Assembly: GCA_945952025.1 (NCBI GenBank)
Contig: CAMFGW010000006.1
Coordinates: 1 to 64,000, forward strand
Reading direction: 5' to 3'
Origin: an uncultured Paracoccaceae bacterium
GTDB lineage: Bacteria > Pseudomonadota > Alphaproteobacteria > Rhodobacterales > Rhodobacteraceae
DNA: 64,000 nt
This document shows, in pieces, positions 26,896 through 37,335 of the stretch. The notes beneath the pieces were generated by a model, which was not told the DNA's origin, searched no databases, and saw nothing but the letters and a program-made list of their open reading frames with translations. Within the stretch, counting starts at the first letter, position 1, and every line of letters starts with the position of its first letter. The position numbers and the translations under genes are program-made.

Positions 26896-28055
26896 AGGCC
26901 CTCATCATCGGCGGCGGCCCGGCTGGCCTGATGGCGGCCGAGGCCCTGACCGAACGCGGCATCAGGCCCCTGATCGCCGAGGCGAAACCGACCCTCGCTC
27001 GGAAATTCCTGATGGCGGGCAAGTCGGGCCTGAACCTGACCAAGGACGAGGACCCCACAGCATTCGCCGCCCGGATCAGCGATCCCCGCATCCGTGCGCT
27101 GGTCCGCGACTTCGGCCCGCCGGAAGTCCAGAAATGGGCAATCGGGCTGCAACAGACACTGTTTACCGGATCGAGCGGGCGGGTCTTTCCCGTCGGCATG
27201 AAGGCCTCGCCCCTGCTCCGCACCTGGGCCGCGCGCCTGTCCGGACGCGGGGCCGAGGTGCGGACGCGCTGGCGCTGGACCGGGTTTCGGGGGCAAACGC
27301 TCACATTCGATACGCCCGATGGAACGCAGGACCTTGCGCCCGAAGTCACGATCCTGGCGCTCGGTGGCGCAAGCTGGCCCCGGCTCGGCTCGGACGCGGC
27401 CTGGGTGCCCTGGCTGGCCGACAAGGGCGTCGGGCTGGCCCCCTTCCGGCCCGCAAACATGGGGCTTGCCGTCGCCTGGTCCGACCGCATGGCGCCGCAC
27501 CTTGGTCAGCCGGTCAAGGGCGCGGCCCTCAGCGCCGCGGGCCGCACCGTCCGCGCCGAATTCGTCCTGTCCGCGCGAGGGATCGAAGGCGGCGGCGTCT
27601 ACGAACTTTCCGCCCCGGTCCGCGACGGCGCCCCCCTGACGCTGGACCTTGCGCCCGACCTTGACCGGGCCGAACTGACCCACCGCCTCAGCCGCCCGCA
27701 GGGCAAGCAGTCTATCGGCAACCACCTGCGCCGCACCATCCTGCCCGATCCGGTGAAACTTGCGCTTTTCCTCGAATGGGGGCGCCCCCTGCCTGACGGC
27801 CCGGCCGCACTCGCCGCCCTGGTGAAGGCGCTTCCGGTCCGCCACCAGGGCCCCCGGCCACTGGCCGAGGCCATTTCGAGCGCCGGCGGCATCACGGCCG
27901 ACGCCCTGACTGACGAGCTGGAGCTGAAAGCCCTGCCCGGTGTCTTTGCGGCGGGCGAAATGCTCGACTGGGAGGCGCCGACCGGCGGCTACCTTCTGAC
28001 CGCCTGCCTCGCGTCGGGCCGGCACGCGGGCCTTGTGGCAGCGCGCCGCCTTTAG
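26892..28055 (+). CDS. HI0933-like flavoprotein (NAD(P)/FAD-dependent oxidoreductase)
   Basis: The product has 387 residues. An N-terminal FAD-binding Rossmann motif IIGGGPAGLMAAEAL is followed by RKFLMAGKSGLNLT, which is the hallmark of the HI0933/YhiN (BaiN-like) family, and by a C-terminal GVFAAGEMLDWEAPTGGYLLTACLASG. The exact reaction is not known. It is coupled to the phosphatase gene by an ATGA overlap and convergent with cobD. Confidence 0.9.
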   Translation: MKALIIGGGPAGLMAAEALTERGIRPLIAEAKPTLARKFLMAGKSGLNLTKDEDPTAFAARISDPRIRALVRDFGPPEVQKWAIGLQQTLFTGSSGRVFPVGMKASPLLRTWAARLSGRGAEVRTRWRWTGFRGQTLTFDTPDGTQDLAPEVTILALGGASWPRLGSDAAWVPWLADKGVGLAPFRPANMGLAVAWSDRMAPHLGQPVKGAALSAAGRTVRAEFVLSARGIEGGGVYELSAPVRDGAPLTLDLAPDLDRAELTHRLSRPQGKQSIGNHLRRTILPDPVKLALFLEWGRPLPDGPAALAALVKALPVRHQGPRPLAEAISSAGGITADALTDELELKALPGVFAAGEMLDWEAPTGGYLLTACLASGRHAGLVAARRL

Positions 28056-28059
28056 CCCG

Positions 28060-29001
28060 TCACAAAAGCCAAAGGATCGCAAGGAAGGCCGCGAAAAGCC
28101 CCACCATCGTGCGATAGAGCCTGAGGCCCCGCGTCAGGTCGCCCGAATCGGGGTCATGCGCCTGCCCGTTGATCCAGGGCTCGTCCGACATCTGGCCATG
28201 ATAGGCGCGCGGACCCGAAAGCCGCACCCCGAGCGCCGACGCGAGCGCCGCCTCGGGCCAGCCTCCGTTCGGCGAACGGTGGTGGCGCGCGTCCCTGAGC
28301 ATCGTCTCGAGCGCGTCGCGGGGTTGGGGCGAGACGATCGCAAAAAGAAGCCCCGTCAGCCGCGCCGGAAGAAGGTTCGCCACATCGTCGATCCGCGCCG
28401 AAGCCCAGCCGAACTCCTGATGGCGGGGCGTCTTGTGGCCGATCATTGAATCGAGCGTATTGATCGCCTTGTAGGCAAAAAGCCCCGGCAGACCGAGCAG
28501 CAGCCCCCAGAGCAGGGGTGCGATCACCGCGTCCGAGGCATTTTCCGCCAGGCTTTCAAGCGCGGCGCGCGCCAGCCCCGCCTCATCCAGTGCCTCGGGG
28601 TCGCGCCCGACGATCTGCGCGATCGCCTGCCGCGCCGCGCCAAGATCGCCCGCCGCAAGCGGACGGGCAACGTCGGCGACATGGGAATAGAGCGACCGCG
28701 CCGCAAGCAACGGCCAGGCCAGGAGTGCCCCCAGAAGGACGCCCGCAAGCCCGTCGGGCAGCGCCCAGCTGAGCACCATCCCCACCGCCGCCGCAACCGC
28801 GATGACCAGAAGCCCCGCGATCAGCCCCGCGATCTTGCGCGCGCCGGGCTCCGTTCCGTCGATGTTCAGCCACTGGTCCAGCCGGTCGATCAGCGCCCCG
28901 AGCCAGGTCACCGGATGGCCGATCAGCTGAAAGAGCGGCCGCGGCCAACCGACCGCCGCATCAATCGCCAGGGCGATGAACATCAGGCCTGCACTCGTCA
29001 T
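28060..29001 (-). CDS. cobD: adenosylcobinamide-phosphate synthase
   Basis: The 313-residue integral membrane protein (CbiB in salmonella nomenclature) joins the aminopropanol arm to adenosylcobyric acid. HPVTWLGALIDRLD near the start, ESLAENASDAVIAPLLW and the C-terminal NLLPARLTGLLFA are family hallmarks. Four or five membrane helices are visible. It lies 5' to 3' against the flavoprotein gene and beside the other late cobalamin genes. Confidence 0.94.
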   Translation of the reverse strand: MTSAGLMFIALAIDAAVGWPRPLFQLIGHPVTWLGALIDRLDQWLNIDGTEPGARKIAGLIAGLLVIAVAAAVGMVLSWALPDGLAGVLLGALLAWPLLAARSLYSHVADVARPLAAGDLGAARQAIAQIVGRDPEALDEAGLARAALESLAENASDAVIAPLLWGLLLGLPGLFAYKAINTLDSMIGHKTPRHQEFGWASARIDDVANLLPARLTGLLFAIVSPQPRDALETMLRDARHHRSPNGGWPEAALASALGVRLSGPRAYHGQMSDEPWINGQAHDPDSGDLTRGLRLYRTMVGLFAAFLAILWLL

Positions 29002-29081
29002 TCACGGGTCCTCTTCGATCCTGGACGGCATAGCAGCTTGACCGGGGTAGGCGACAGGCGAAAGCGACCGATAGGCGCCAA

Positions 29082-29651
29082 TCAGGTGACGTTGACGCTG
29101 CGGATGACCCAGTTGTCGCCGGAAAGGCGCCTCAGGCGGGTGACGGACAGGGGCTGAACCTCGAATGCCAGCGCCGCCGCCGGGGACCCGAGCGCGAGCG
29201 CCAGTGCCGCCCGGACGGTGCCGGCATGCGCAACGATGGTCACGCCGCCGTCTGCCAGTTCCGCCAGCGCCGGGGCCGTGCGGGCGCAAAGATCGGCGAA
29301 ACTTTCGCCCCCCGGCGGGCGATGGAGCGCAAGCGCCCCGGGCGACAGCGGGCCAAGGTCGGGCAGGTCGGCGAAGGGCACCCCTTCCCACTGGCCGAAA
29401 TCCTGTTCCCAGAGGCGCGCGTCATCCCCCGCCGCCAGACCGGGCCAAAGGGCGGACGCCGTGTCCCGGCAGCGCCGCGCGGGGCTGGTCAGCAGCCGCA
29501 CCGGCACCCCCGCCCGCCCGGCCGTCGCCGTCAGGGCCGCGGCGTCCGACAGGTCCGCCGCCACGTCCGTCCGGCCCGCAAGCCGCCCGCCGTGAAGCGC
29601 CGGCGCATGGCGGATCAACACCAGTTCACCTGTCGCGGCCCGACCATCCAC
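29082..29651 (-). CDS. histidine phosphatase, probably alpha-ribazole phosphatase (CobC-like)
   Basis: The product has 189 residues from a GTG at 29651. LIRHAP near the N-terminus carries the catalytic His; the acid is in WEQDFGQWEG, and the second His is in IVAHAGTVRA. Its place among cobD, cobU, cobT and cobS supports the alpha-ribazole-5'-phosphate phosphatase role, though this superfamily is broad. The gene is divergent from cobU with about 50 bases between starts. Confidence 0.82.
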   Translation of the reverse strand: MDGRAATGELVLIRHAPALHGGRLAGRTDVAADLSDAAALTATAGRAGVPVRLLTSPARRCRDTASALWPGLAAGDDARLWEQDFGQWEGVPFADLPDLGPLSPGALALHRPPGGESFADLCARTAPALAELADGGVTIVAHAGTVRAALALALGSPAAALAFEVQPLSVTRLRRLSGDNWVIRSVNVT

Positions 29652-29702
29652 TGTCGCATTCCCCCTTCCGCGCCCCCGGCCTTTCTGCTTTGTCACCCTC
29701 CC

Positions 29703-30209
29703 ATGGGCATGTCCATCCTCATCACCGGCGGCGCCCGGTCCGGCAAAAGCCGGATCGCCGAGGCGCGCGCGCTGTCTTTCGGCCCGCGCGCGATCTACAT
29801 CGCCACGGCCGAGGTTCGGGACGGTGAGATGGCCGCCCGCGTCGCCGCCCACCGGGCCCGGCGCGGTCCCGAATGGCAAGACGCGCCCGCGCCATTCGAC
29901 CTGGTGCAGGTCCTGAACCGGACCGATGGCGGCCCGGCGCGGCTGGTGGACTGCCTGACCCTGTGGCTTACCAACCTGATCCTGGCCGAGCGTGACTGGC
30001 CGGCCGAGGCGCGGGCCCTGTGCGAGTGCCTGACCCGCCAGACCGCGCCCGTGGTTCTGGTCACGAACGAGGTGGGGCAGGGGATCGTGCCCGACAACCG
30101 GCTGGCGCGCGACTTCCGCGACGCGGCCGGGACGCTCAACCAGCAGGTCGCGGCGGTTGCGGGCGAGGTCGTCCTTGCCGTCGCGGGCCTGCCTCTGAAA
30201 GTGAAATGA
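29703..30209 (+). CDS. cobU: adenosylcobinamide kinase / guanylyltransferase
   Basis: The 168-residue bifunctional enzyme phosphorylates adenosylcobinamide and transfers GMP (named CobP in many alphaproteobacteria). The P-loop GGARSGKS is at 9-16, and the downstream motifs ATAEVRDGEMAAR, DCLTLWLTNL, NEVGQGIVPDN and FRDAAGTLNQ complete the family. The ATG at 29703 or the one 6 bases later are equally possible. The next gene begins one base past the stop. Confidence 0.95.
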   Translation: MGMSILITGGARSGKSRIAEARALSFGPRAIYIATAEVRDGEMAARVAAHRARRGPEWQDAPAPFDLVQVLNRTDGGPARLVDCLTLWLTNLILAERDWPAEARALCECLTRQTAPVVLVTNEVGQGIVPDNRLARDFRDAAGTLNQQVAAVAGEVVLAVAGLPLKVK

Positions 30210-30210
30210 C

Positions 30211-31227
30211 ATGACCTTCAGCCTTGCCTCCCTGTCGGACCTGCCGACCCTTGCAGACCGCCTGCCCGCCGCCGACAGCGCGTACGAAGCCGCCGCCCGC
30301 GCGCGCCAGGACCAGTTGACGAAGCCCCCGGGCTCACTTGGCCGGCTGGAAGAGATCGCGGCCTTCATGGCCGCCTGGCGCGGGACCGCGCGCCCCGAGA
30401 TCTGGCGCGCGCAGGCGCTGGTATTCGCTGGAAACCACGGCATCTGTGCGCAGGGTGTGAACCCCTATCCGCAGGCCGTGACCGCACAGATGGTCGCGAA
30501 CTTCGAAGGCGGCGGGGCGGCGATCAACCAGCTTTGCCAGGTGAACGGGGCCGATCTGTCGGTCGTGGCACTGGATCTGGATCATCCGACGGTGGACTTC
30601 ACCGAGGGCCCGGCGATGACCGGGGCAGAGGCGCTGGAGGCGCTGAACCGGGGTGCGGCGGCGGTGGACGAAAGCGCTGACATCCTGATCCTGGGCGAGA
30701 TGGGGATCGGCAATTCGACCGTCGCCGCCGCCCTGACCTCAGCGCTTTTCGGGGGTGCGGTAGCGGAATGGGTCGGCCCCGGAACAGGCTCTGATCCGGC
30801 CGGAATCGCGCGAAAAGTGGGCGCGATCGAACGCGGGCTGGCCCGTCATGCAGGCGCCAAAGGCAACGCGGGAGCCATCCTTGCCGCGCTCGGTGGCCGC
30901 GAACAGGCGGCGATCTGCGGCGCGGTCCTCGCGGCCCGGGCGGCACGCATTCCGGTGATCCTCGACGGCTTCATCTGCACCGCCGCAGCCTCGGTCCTTT
31001 ACGCGGCCGACCCCCGCCTTCTGGACCATTGCCTTGTCGGCCATGTCAGCGCCGAACCGGGCCACCGCCGGCTGCTGGCGGCCATCGCCAAGCGCCCGGT
31101 CCTCGAGTTCGACATGCGGCTCGGCGAAGGCTCGGGTGCCGCACTCGCGCTTGGGATCGTTCGGTCGGCACTCGCCTGCCACAACGGCATGGCGACCTTC
31201 GGCGAGGCCGGCGTGTCGGAAGCATGA
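30211..31227 (+). CDS. cobT: nicotinate-nucleotide-dimethylbenzimidazole phosphoribosyltransferase
   Basis: The 338-residue enzyme activates dimethylbenzimidazole as alpha-ribazole phosphate for the lower ligand of cobalamin. Hallmarks are KPPGSLGRLEEIA, FAGNHGICAQGVNPYP, GEMGIGNSTVAAAL and the C-terminal EGSGAALALGIVRSAL. It is called CobU in the Pseudomonas-style nomenclature. The stop overlaps the cobS start (ATGA). Confidence 0.96.
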   Translation: MTFSLASLSDLPTLADRLPAADSAYEAAARARQDQLTKPPGSLGRLEEIAAFMAAWRGTARPEIWRAQALVFAGNHGICAQGVNPYPQAVTAQMVANFEGGGAAINQLCQVNGADLSVVALDLDHPTVDFTEGPAMTGAEALEALNRGAAAVDESADILILGEMGIGNSTVAAALTSALFGGAVAEWVGPGTGSDPAGIARKVGAIERGLARHAGAKGNAGAILAALGGREQAAICGAVLAARAARIPVILDGFICTAAASVLYAADPRLLDHCLVGHVSAEPGHRRLLAAIAKRPVLEFDMRLGEGSGAALALGIVRSALACHNGMATFGEAGVSEA

Positions 31228-31970
31228 GCCTGACCGGCCGCCTGGACGAGCTGCGCCTGGCGCTGATGACGCTGACCCGGCTGCCGGCCGGGCGGCTCGC
31301 CGGTCCCGCGCCCGACATGGGGCGGGCGGCCTGGGCCTGGCCCCTGGCGGGCGCGCTGGTCGGCGCTTTGTCTGCACTGGTCCTGTGGGGCGCTCTGGCG
31401 CTGGGCCTGCCGCCACTCATGGCGGCCCTTCTGGCCATCGGCACGGGGGTCGTCGCAACGGGCGCGCTGCACGAGGACGGCCTGGCCGACCTGGCCGACG
31501 GCTTCTGGGGCGGGCGCGACAAGGCGCGGCGGCTTGAGATCATGCGCGACAGCCGGGTCGGCAGCTACGGCGTCCTGGCGCTGCTCCTGTCGGTCGGCCT
31601 CAGGGTCGGGGGCATCGCCGCGCTCGCCGGACACCCCGCCGCCCTGATCGGGATCGCAGCCGGTAGCCGCGCGCTGATGGTGCTGCCCCTCTGGCTTCTG
31701 CCGCCGGCGCGAGAGGACGGCCTTGGCCGTGCGGCGGGCGGCCTGACGGGTCCGCAGGTGGCTGTTGTCCTGCTAATTGGCCTGGCGATTCAGGCTCTGT
31801 TCCTGCCCGATCGCGCAATTCTGGCCTTCGCTTTGATGGCCGTGGCCGTGCTGGCGCTGGCCCGTCTGGCCCGCGCGAAGATCGGGGGCCAGACGGGGGA
31901 TGTGCTTGGCGCAAGCCAGCAGGTCGCGGAACTGACCGGCTGGATAGTCCTGTCGGCGGCTTCGGGCTGA
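31224..31970 (+). CDS. cobS: adenosylcobinamide-GDP ribazoletransferase (cobalamin synthase)
   Basis: The 248-residue inner-membrane protein makes the last bond of the cobalamin nucleotide loop. The motif GALHEDGLADLADGFWGG is diagnostic, followed by MRDSRVGSYGVLAL. Six or seven membrane segments are visible. CobV is the alphaproteobacterial synonym. It ends the cobU-cobT-cobS operon; no clear terminator follows, and the downstream gap contains a dispersed repeat element. Confidence 0.95.
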   Translation: MSLTGRLDELRLALMTLTRLPAGRLAGPAPDMGRAAWAWPLAGALVGALSALVLWGALALGLPPLMAALLAIGTGVVATGALHEDGLADLADGFWGGRDKARRLEIMRDSRVGSYGVLALLLSVGLRVGGIAALAGHPAALIGIAAGSRALMVLPLWLLPPAREDGLGRAAGGLTGPQVAVVLLIGLAIQALFLPDRAILAFALMAVAVLALARLARAKIGGQTGDVLGASQQVAELTGWIVLSAASG

Positions 31971-31994
31971 GGAATACAACGTAGCACCAGCGCG

Positions 31995-32182
31995 ACCCGC
32001 CCGTGTGGAAACGGCCCCGCTGGACCACCCGTGTTACAGAACACCGAAGGCCGGCGCCTGCCCCGGTGGGCGCGGAGCGCCCGCCGATGGCGGGGCGGGC
32101 GCTGGCCGATGGCCTTTGGGGCCATCGGCGGGGGCACAGGACGAAGCCTTCGCATGGCAGAGGCAACGGCCTCTGCCAGCCG
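31995..32182 (-). repeat. dispersed three-hairpin element, copy A (downstream of katG)
   Basis: Read on the minus strand, the element begins 19 bases after the katG stop. It contains three perfect hairpins: an 8-bp stem at 32156-32177, a 10-bp stem at 32105-32129 and a 10-bp stem at 32076-32103. It aligns at high identity (clearly above 80% by eye over the hairpin core) with 55081-55265, which lies in the same orientation after secA. The site is between the convergent cobS and katG genes. It carries no credible protein. It could be a REP/MITE-like mobile repeat or a structured 3' untranslated element. Confidence 0.85.
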
Positions 32183-32201
32183 AACCGATCCCGTCGGCGT
32201 C

Positions 32202-34419
<2,218 letters not shown>

Positions 34420-34542
34420 GGGTGGCATGCGGGGTGCGCAGAGGCAAGGGACGACGGCGGGCAAGCTAGCGCCGCGCCTTGCCCGGACCTAGCGGTTTTT
34501 CGCCGGGCAGTGGGGGCTGGGCGGTCGCCTCTGCGCCACCGG

Positions 34543-35565
34543 TCAGCCGAAGCGCGTCAGGTAGCGGTCGCAGAGCCCCATGGTGCCTTCGGTATAGGCC
34601 AGCCCCATCGACCGTGCGAGGTCGGTTTCCGCATGCGACCCGATCCAGGCCACCAGCAGCAGCCGGCGCAGCATGACGAAGGTCGGGATCTCGGCCTCGT
34701 CCGCCTGCGACAGTGGCCGCACGCGGCGGTAGCCTTCGACCCAGGCCTCGATCAGGTCCGGGACCTGCGGTTCGTGTTCATAGAACGACACCGGCGTCGC
34801 CGCATCATACATGAACCAGGAAAAGCCGCAGTCGTCGAAGTCGATCACCTTAACCTGCGCGCCGTCGATCAGAAGGTTCGCGAGCCTCAGGTCGCAGTGG
34901 ATCAGCCCGAACCGGTCCGGCCCCGCGCCATAGGCCGCCAGCCGCTCGCCGATCTTCGCCACGGTGCGCCCGAAAAGCGCCGCCCTGGCCGCATCGACCC
35001 CCAGCCCCTCGCGCCAACGGCCCCAATGGGGGCGGGTTTCCCCCAGTGCAGTGTCGAAATTCCACACCTGCCGCGTGAACCCGTCCGGCCGCTTCCACCC
35101 CTGCGCATGGCCATGCATCCGCGCCGCCGTCTCGCCCAGGACGCGGAAGGGCGCGATCAGGTCGTGGCTGATGTCGGGCTCGATCCCCTCTTCCCAGTGC
35201 GACAGGACGACATGGCGCGGCCGGGTCATCCGGGGGTGGGGGACGACCTGGATGACCTGGCCATCCCGGCCCGGAACCGGCACCGGCGTCACCACGATGC
35301 CCTTCGCCCGCAGGTCGATGAGCCAGGCCAGTTCGGATGCGATGGCGGTTTTCGAATGATAGCCTTCGCGGTGGATGCGCAGCGCCCAGCGGCGCCCGTC
35401 GGGGGCCGAAACCTCGTAGGTCGCGTTTTCCGACAGGTTCACCAGCCGGATCGCCAGCCCGTCCGGCAGATCGAAGCGGGCCGTGGCCGCGCGGGCGAGA
35501 TCCAAAAGGACCCCCAGCTGCGCCTCATGCCCCAAAACGTCGAAATCCGCCGTCACCATCCCCAA
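34543..35565 (-). CDS. phosphotransferase family protein (APH / choline kinase fold)
   Basis: The product has 340 residues. The catalytic loop IHCDLRLAN gives His223, Asp225 and Asn230, and the metal-binding Asp242 is in IDFDDCGFSW. This fold serves homoserine kinase II, choline kinase, methylthioribose kinase and aminoglycoside kinases, so the substrate is open; the HCDLRLAN and DFDDCGFSWFMYD patterns are those of the common uncharacterised proteobacterial group. It stands alone between katG and a glycosyltransferase. Confidence 0.85.
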   Translation of the reverse strand: MGMVTADFDVLGHEAQLGVLLDLARAATARFDLPDGLAIRLVNLSENATYEVSAPDGRRWALRIHREGYHSKTAIASELAWLIDLRAKGIVVTPVPVPGRDGQVIQVVPHPRMTRPRHVVLSHWEEGIEPDISHDLIAPFRVLGETAARMHGHAQGWKRPDGFTRQVWNFDTALGETRPHWGRWREGLGVDAARAALFGRTVAKIGERLAAYGAGPDRFGLIHCDLRLANLLIDGAQVKVIDFDDCGFSWFMYDAATPVSFYEHEPQVPDLIEAWVEGYRRVRPLSQADEAEIPTFVMLRRLLLVAWIGSHAETDLARSMGLAYTEGTMGLCDRYLTRFG

Positions 35566-35674
35566 CCTTCCCGCCCGACAGGCCGCCCACCGTTAGCCCG
35601 GCCATCGGCGGACGGCAGCCCGGATGCGACCCGTTCGGCCCCGTTCCCGGCGCGCCTGCGCAATTGCCACCACG

Positions 35675-36493
35675 TCAGTCCAGCCAGGGAACGTCGGGCA
35701 CAAGCGCGCGCACCTCTTGCCAGGCCCTGTCGAACATCGAGCCGGGCTTTGGCCGCCGGTTCGGGTCCTGCTTCCAGTGCACATGCAGCCCCAGGACGCG
35801 CGCATCGCCTGCGAAATCGTCGGCATGGGCCGGATCGAAGAAGCGCCCCGTCTCCTTGCCGTTCCAGGCGTAGAAGCTGCGCGTGGGCAGGGCGTAGCGT
35901 GCGAGCCCGTGCTTCTTGGCCAGCCGCGTGAAGGCGTCATTGCCGTAGATCGTCAGCCCCAGATCGGCCGGCGACCAGTCCTGGCCCCGCAACCGCCAGA
36001 GCAAGGGCTTCAGCACCCGCCGGCGAAAGCCAAGCCAGTGCGGCATCAGGTCCGGGCTGTCATAGACCCGCTCGTAATCGGCCAGCATCGGATTGCCATG
36101 CGGCACGTAGAAGACCGGGCTGCCGATCCTTGTCCGGTCTTCCCAGGCGAAATAGGGTCTGTTTTCGTCGACCTCCAGCCTCTGGAACAGCATCACGTCG
36201 GTATCGAGCCAGAGCCCGCGCCCCTGCTGCATGAGCGCGATGCGGAAGAGGTCGGAATAATTCATGATCCGCTGGCGGTCCTTCAGCTCGGGCCGGCGCA
36301 GGGGGTTGATCTTTTCCATCCAGTCGGGCGACAGCACCTCGCGCGCGTCCAGAAGGCGGGCGCCTGCGGGCAGTCCCTCGACCGGGCCGAAGGAATAAAG
36401 GTCGACCTCGTGCCCGAGCCGCAGCCAACTGGCAATACAGACCCGGTCGAGGTTGCGTATCGGCCCAGAAAGCCACAAGGAAACCAGCCGCAT
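35675..36493 (-). CDS. glycosyltransferase-like protein with DXD motif
   Basis: The product has 272 residues from [42 protein letters not shown] contains the LDTDV motif that in GT32-type and related transferases binds the nucleotide-sugar and metal. A start 108 bases further up would run into the rpmI promoter. The acceptor is unknown; a role in surface polysaccharide is likely but inferred. A second glycosyltransferase (GT2) lies 1 kb away on the other strand. Confidence 0.75.
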   Translation of the reverse strand: MRLVSLWLSGPIRNLDRVCIASWLRLGHEVDLYSFGPVEGLPAGARLLDAREVLSPDWMEKINPLRRPELKDRQRIMNYSDLFRIALMQQGRGLWLDTDVMLFQRLEVDENRPYFAWEDRTRIGSPVFYVPHGNPMLADYERVYDSPDLMPHWLGFRRRVLKPLLWRLRGQDWSPADLGLTIYGNDAFTRLAKKHGLARYALPTRSFYAWNGKETGRFFDPAHADDFAGDARVLGLHVHWKQDPNRRPKPGSMFDRAWQEVRALVPDVPWLD

Positions 36494-36536
36494 CACCACC
36501 CCCGTTCTGCCTTCCTGTCGCACGGGGGCGCGGCCC

Positions 36537-36565
36537 TTGCAATGCGCGGGGGGCTTGGCTATAGG
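36537..36565 (+). promoter_or_regulatory. promoter of rpmI-rplT
   Basis: TTGCAA (36537-36542), a 17-base spacer and TATAGG (36560-36565) form a good housekeeping promoter. Transcription would start near 36572, giving a leader of about 60 bases that contains no obvious L20-binding fold. Confidence 0.65.
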
Positions 36566-36635
36566 GACGCGCTCTATCCCCGCGCGGCCGGCCATCGGCA
36601 TTGCCGAGTCGCGCGTTCACTCCAAGGAGATGAAA

Positions 36636-36836
36636 ATGCCCAAGATGAAGACCAAATCCGCTGCGAAGAAGCGGTTTTCCACGACGGCCTCAGGCAAGAT
36701 CAAGGCCGGTGTCGCTGGCAAGCGGCACGGCATGATCAAGCGCTCGACGAAATTCATCCGCGAAGCGACCGGGACGATGATCCTGTCCGACTCGGATGCG
36801 AAGATCGTCAAGAAATACATGCCCTACGACCGTTGA
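36636..36836 (+). CDS. rpmI: 50S ribosomal protein L35
   Basis: The product has 66 residues, the usual L35 length. [14 protein letters not shown] at the start and [15 protein letters not shown] in the middle are diagnostic. The ATG at 36636 is preferred over an ATG 6 bases upstream because AAGGAG at 36624-36629 is correctly spaced from it. It is followed 12 bases later by rplT. Confidence 0.97.
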   Translation: MPKMKTKSAAKKRFSTTASGKIKAGVAGKRHGMIKRSTKFIREATGTMILSDSDAKIVKKYMPYDR

Positions 36837-36848
36837 GGAGATTGAACC

Positions 36849-37208
36849 ATGTCCCGCGTTAAATCCGGCAAGGTCACGCACGCCCGTCACCGCAAGGTCA
36901 TCAAGGCTGCCAAGGGCTACTACGCCGCTCGTTCCACGAACTTCCGCACCGCGACCCAGGCCGTCGACAAGGCGAACCAGTACGCGACCCGCGACCGCAA
37001 GACCCGCAAGCGCAACTTCCGCGCCCTGTGGATCCAGCGGATCAACGCCGCCGTCCGCGCCATTGACGAATCGCTGACCTATTCGCGCTTCATCAACGCG
37101 CTCGCCAAGGCCGGGATCGAGGTCGACCGCAAGGTCCTCGCCGACCTGGCCGTCAGCGAACCGGCGGCCTTCGCGGCCGTCGTGGAAAAGGCCCGCGCTG
37201 CCGCCTGA
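36849..37208 (+). CDS. rplT: 50S ribosomal protein L20
   Basis: The product has 119 residues. [26 protein letters not shown] and [11 protein letters not shown] are hallmarks of L20, which is needed for early large-subunit assembly. GGAG precedes the ATG. The gene is followed by a strong terminator. Confidence 0.97.
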   Translation: MSRVKSGKVTHARHRKVIKAAKGYYAARSTNFRTATQAVDKANQYATRDRKTRKRNFRALWIQRINAAVRAIDESLTYSRFINALAKAGIEVDRKVLADLAVSEPAAFAAVVEKARAAA

Positions 37209-37231
37209 TCGGCGAGGCGCGCAACAATCGG

Positions 37232-37269
37232 AAAACCCCGCGCCGGCTGTCCCGCGCGGGGTTTTTCTT
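37232..37269 (+). terminator. terminator after rplT
   Basis: A perfect 12-bp stem (AAAACCCCGCGC at 37232-37243 with 37254-37265) ends in TTTTTC, an ideal rho-independent terminator; the A-rich left side also allows some function on the minus strand. Confidence 0.9.
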
Positions 37270-37283
37270 TGGCTGCCCGTTGC

Positions 37284-37311
37284 TTGCAAAGAGCCCCGTC
37301 TGTGGTAGCAG
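37284..37311 (+). promoter_or_regulatory. promoter of the GT2-pheS unit
   Basis: TTGCAA (37284-37289), a 16-base spacer and TAGCAG (37306-37311) lie just after the rplT terminator, about 25 bases before the GTG start. The -35 sequence equals that of the rpmI promoter. Confidence 0.45.
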
Positions 37312-37335
37312 GGGGCAACGGAAGGGTCCTGCCCA

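Noticed and set aside
29652-29702. Cobalamin riboswitch between the CobC-like gene and cobU
   Set aside because: The gap is far too short for the roughly 200-base riboswitch and has no B12 box.
31029-31223. Longer cobS start (31029)
   Set aside because: It would overlap cobT by about 200 bases; the ATGA-coupled start at 31224 fits the family length.
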